DNA from: Planctomycetota bacterium
GTDB lineage: Bacteria; Planctomycetota; Brocadiia; Brocadiales; Bathyanammoxibiaceae
Assembly: GCA_030598065.1 (NCBI GenBank)
Contig: JAUVQR010000070.1
Coordinates: 1-7,082, forward strand
Direction: 5' to 3'
DNA length: 7,082 nt
Shown here: one piece after another, positions 4,936 to 7,082 of the stretch
Position numbering within the stretch: the first letter of the stretch is position 1
Layout: every line of letters begins with the position of its first letter
The notes under the pieces: generated by a model
Told to the model about the DNA's origin: nothing
Database searches by the model: none
What the model saw: only the letters and a program-made list of their open reading frames with translations
Made by a program: the position numbers and the translations under genes

Positions 4936-5832
4936 CTATCCCCGCGTATTCGCCAGGGCCGTTCGAACCTCCTGCGATGTCTTGCCCGTCATGTCTTCCA
5001 TGTGTTCCGTGTAAGGGTTAAAGACCATTACCTTGTTCTTGGGGTCCTTGCTTATGCGGTCCAGTTCATCGTTGGATATTCTCACGTCCTCTGATATCTT
5101 TTCTTGATGCCTGGACATGGGGTAACCCAGGTCGGTGGTAAACTGTTTTACGTCAACGACGCTGCCGGGTTTCCCGTAAAAGAGTGACAGCATATACTTT
5201 ATTTCTCCCCCCTCCCACACCTGGACGCCGCCACACCTGCGTGGAAGGTCCAAGGGGGTATTCACCAGGCAAAGCCTGTAACCACTGGTACCTTCCGGAA
5301 ACGCCTTTACAATGTCCTCAAGGTGTGTCCTGAAGAGGTTGCTGGCGTCCCTGTACTGGGCCTCATATACGTGTATCTTGTGGACGTTAAGGGATACGAT
5401 GAGCAGTAATACCGCCCCGGTGACCAGCCCCACACTCGAATCGCCGTAAGAGCGCAGTATGCGGGGGGCCAGTGCGCTAACGGAGTACCTGAGGACAACG
5501 GCAAGAAACATCACCGAAAGCGCTATTGATAAGTACAGGTTTCTGTTTGCCATACCCTGCGTAAAAATAAGGGGGATAACAGAGATTATTACCAGCCGTG
5601 CGGTAGTGGCGGCTATACGCTTGTGTTCCGCATTCTTCCAGATGAACAATATAAAGCCGGCATAAAAGACATAACGCAGGTCCCTCCCGGGACAGACATT
5701 AGAGATACTAACAAAAAGCCCCTTCTCAATCTGATTGAACGACTCATGCCAGCCGAGTTTGACAAACGTCGTGTGCAGCAACTGATGCGTCCCGCCGGCC
5801 TGAGATGGCAGGAAATGCGCCCTCAAGACAAG
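4936..5832 (-). pseudogene. C-terminal part of GT-C-like membrane protein, cut off by TAA
   Basis: This stretch continues the frame of the fragment at 5833-6573 without a shift; only the TAA at 5833-5835 separates them. It encodes four predicted membrane segments, roughly residues 50-64, 76-92, 97-118 and 131-147 when counted from the TTG at 5826. These are followed by a soluble C-terminal domain of about 150 residues. The motif GMANRNLYLS (91-100) matches the R-x-LYLP-like block of family 39/TMTC-type glycosyltransferases, and LVNTPLD (187-193) resembles the strand that opens their periplasmic domain. Independent translation from TTG at 5826 is unlikely: the nearest GGAG is 12 bases away and the TTG lies inside what would be a membrane helix. 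It ends with TAG at 4936-4938, and no clear terminator follows. Together the halves would make 545 residues. Confidence 0.65.
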
Positions 5833-6573
5833 TTAAACGACTCCGGTGCCGATGAGACAAAGAATTAATCCCCACCTTATCCCGGGCAGCGGGTGTGGCC
5901 TGTAGAATCGACCAAGCACCAAAATGATAGGAAAAGCGACTACGGCGCTGTCTTTTAACATCAGGGCTATAAATATACCGACCAAAGTGGCGGCCAGATA
6001 GCCCGTCTTATTCGTATCTTGAAAATAAAGAAAGGACATAATGGCCAGCAGACAGAAGGTGGTATGGGCGAGTTCGTAAAAAAGTCCACCGCTAAATATT
6101 ACCCCTGAATGCCGGTAAAATGCCGCAAACATCAAGCCCGCCGCCAGGGCGACAACGCCGTCCTTACTCAGCTTCCTCGTGATGTAGTAGATGAGGAGGG
6201 CGTTAAGGCTGTGCAGGGCGATGTCCAAGACGTGGTAGGGGAACGGGTCGAGCCCGAATGCGGCATAAAGGAGGCGGTTGGTATAGCAGGTCAAGGGCCT
6301 CCAGTAGTTGTCCTGGCCAAGGACGGAGTGTATGCTGTGCTGGCTGCTCGCTAAAGTATATAGACCGGCACCGTTAAAGAATATGTCCAGACATCCTATG
6401 TAAGCCCATAGAAGCGTTGATACTATAAGTATGGGGGCGTGCAGGCCGGGTGGTACAAACCGGCACAACGATTCGTAATTTCGCGACAGGAATTGTTGCA
6501 TCAAACCCGTTATTACAGATTCACCCAGGACACCCGGACGACCCCGGACGACATTGTTACTTTCAAAAAACAT
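5833..6573 (-). CDS. N-terminal part of GT-C-like (family 39/TMTC-type) membrane protein, ended by in-frame TAA
   Basis: Translates to 246 residues of an integral membrane protein. A first membrane helix (about 46-66) is followed by an external loop with CLDIFF and QDNYWRPLT (87-95). Next come the segment PFPYHVLDIALHSLNALLIYY (110-130) and further helices at about 138-160, 170-183, 190-220 and from 233 on. Acidic residues after the first helix, the WRPL block and the H..NA..IY block are typical of GT-C enzymes that move sugars from polyprenyl-phosphate donors outside the inner membrane; donor and acceptor are unknown here. The protein stops in the middle of its last helix (LILCLIGTGVV) at TAA, and the frame continues unchanged into 4936-5832. 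The start is uncertain: ATG at 6573 has no ribosome binding site, and ATG at 6501 (residue 25) has only a weak ACGGG. An upstream in-frame stop at 6598-6600 limits the 5' end. Confidence 0.65.
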   Translation of the reverse strand: MFFESNNVVRGRPGVLGESVITGLMQQFLSRNYESLCRFVPPGLHAPILIVSTLLWAYIGCLDIFFNGAGLYTLASSQHSIHSVLGQDNYWRPLTCYTNRLLYAAFGLDPFPYHVLDIALHSLNALLIYYITRKLSKDGVVALAAGLMFAAFYRHSGVIFSGGLFYELAHTTFCLLAIMSFLYFQDTNKTGYLAATLVGIFIALMLKDSAVVAFPIILVLGRFYRPHPLPGIRWGLILCLIGTGVV

Positions 6574-6867
6574 ACTGCATGCAGGACCACCGCTGCGTCA
6601 AACCAGGAAGAATTTATCAATTACATGACGGCGGAACAACCACAGTCTGTAAAAAATCTCTTCCAAGCGTCCATTGTAGTATGCGGTAGTACACGCGCAG
6701 GGGAGAATTCAAACCCCCGGACCGCCGGGATTAGAAATGCCATCGGACAAGATTAGCATTTTAGACAAATATTTTCAACTACTTGATTCTGTTGTCCTTA
6801 TCGGGGAGAATGGGTGCCATAATCAACGTCAAACGGTAATCCGCTTCATGTTATTGATCTGGATTCC
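6574..6867. other. Stretch without a recognisable gene
   Basis: No supported gene. It holds the 5' flank of the glycosyltransferase-like gene without a clear promoter. A perfect hairpin CCCGG-ACCG-CCGGG (6716-6729) is followed on the minus strand by GGTTTGAATT, a possible weak terminator for whatever enters from the right. A plus-strand frame opens at ATG 6737 and runs off the window edge; its first 26 codons (MPSDKISILDKYFQLLDSVV onward) look protein-like. Confidence 0.45.
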
Positions 6868-7082
6868 TTATCTAAGCTGGATGATGGGGTTGAAGATATG
6901 GTTGAGGCAAGGGTGCAGCAACGGATGTGGTAGCAAGCAAAATACCCAAAAGAAAAACACATTTGCTATAATGTCTGTGACTTCCATGCTGTCAATGACC
7001 TTACCATTGGAAACAGCAAACCTCACCTTATTGGCGTCTAAGGCTTTCCTCAAGACAGCCATTGCCCTTGATAGATGTCTTG
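6868..7082 (-). CDS. Possible 3' end of an unknown gene entering from the right
   Basis: A minus-strand frame is open at the right edge and ends with TAA at 6868-6870, giving about 71 residues. The first 45 look protein-like (AVLRKALDANKVRFAVSNGK, then VIDSMEVTDIIANVFFF). The rest is rich in proline, histidine and leucine. An internal ATG at 7062 has no convincing ribosome binding site. A plus-strand frame over the same bases (from 6737) is also open to the edge, so at most one is real. I recognise no family in either. The end of a decayed gene is as likely as a functional one. Confidence 0.2.
   Translation of the reverse strand, partial: RHLSRAMAVLRKALDANKVRFAVSNGKVIDSMEVTDIIANVFFFWVFCLLPHPLLHPCLNHIFNPIIQLR

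Noticed and set aside
5824..5826. TTG at 5826 as a true start of a separate second protein
   Set aside because: There is no ribosome binding site at proper distance, it lies inside a membrane helix, and the frame is continuous with the upstream fragment except for one TAA.
6694..6718. tRNA 3'-half-like sequence on the minus strand (GGGGG-TTTGAAT-TCTCC and a 7-base acceptor-like tail)
   Set aside because: The T-loop lacks the invariant C56, the T-stem needs two G-U pairs, no CCA follows, and no D-arm or matching 5' acceptor arm lies upstream.
1..7082. CRISPR array, insertion sequence or prophage
   Set aside because: No evenly spaced direct repeats, no transposase or integrase motifs and no paired terminal repeats were seen on either strand.

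Overview
The window reads as a piece of a Gram-negative-type bacterial chromosome with moderate to fairly high GC in its genes. All four confident genes lie on the minus strand, so transcription runs from right to left. Coding density is low: gaps of about 660, 690, 340 and 290 bases separate or flank the genes. No rRNA, tRNA, CRISPR array, insertion sequence or phage gene is convincing. The phylum cannot be fixed from the sequence. Loose gene spacing, long DPWG-type pilins and GT-C-like membrane proteins would suit Planctomycetota (for example anammox-type Brocadiales) or another environmental lineage, but that is weak inference.

Right part (about 4936-7082): positions 6574-7082 hold no convincing gene, only conflicting short frames, one of which runs off the right edge. 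From 6573 down to 4936 lies a polytopic membrane protein resembling GT-C (family 39/TMTC-type) glycosyltransferases. It is cut by one in-frame TAA at 5833-5835, with the reading frame otherwise preserved on both sides.

Middle (2875-4596): an intact SulP/SLC26 transporter with a C-terminal STAS domain, closely resembling the cyanobacterial Na+/bicarbonate symporter BicA. It has its own sigma70-type promoter just upstream (4638-4666).

Left part (1-2874): a 690-base gap rich in inverted repeats and T-tracts, with a possible small plus-strand ORF. It ends in a likely sigma54-type promoter (2312-2329) and a structured leader. These precede two tandem, paralogous, unusually long GspG-like prepilins (1589-2185 and 660-1400), each with a clear ribosome binding site. 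The pilin genes are followed by hairpins and a gene-poor left end that contains a near-perfect 13-bp dyad and a possible 51-residue ORF.

The genes do not form one pathway. The pilins form their own transcription unit, probably major subunits of a type IV pilus or type II secretion-like filament whose machinery is encoded elsewhere. The SulP transporter and the membrane glycosyltransferase look like independent neighbours. The most notable points are the tandem pilin unit (sigma54-like promoter, mutually exclusive leader hairpins, and a Ser instead of Gly at the cleavage site of one pilin) and the single in-frame stop in the glycosyltransferase-like gene.
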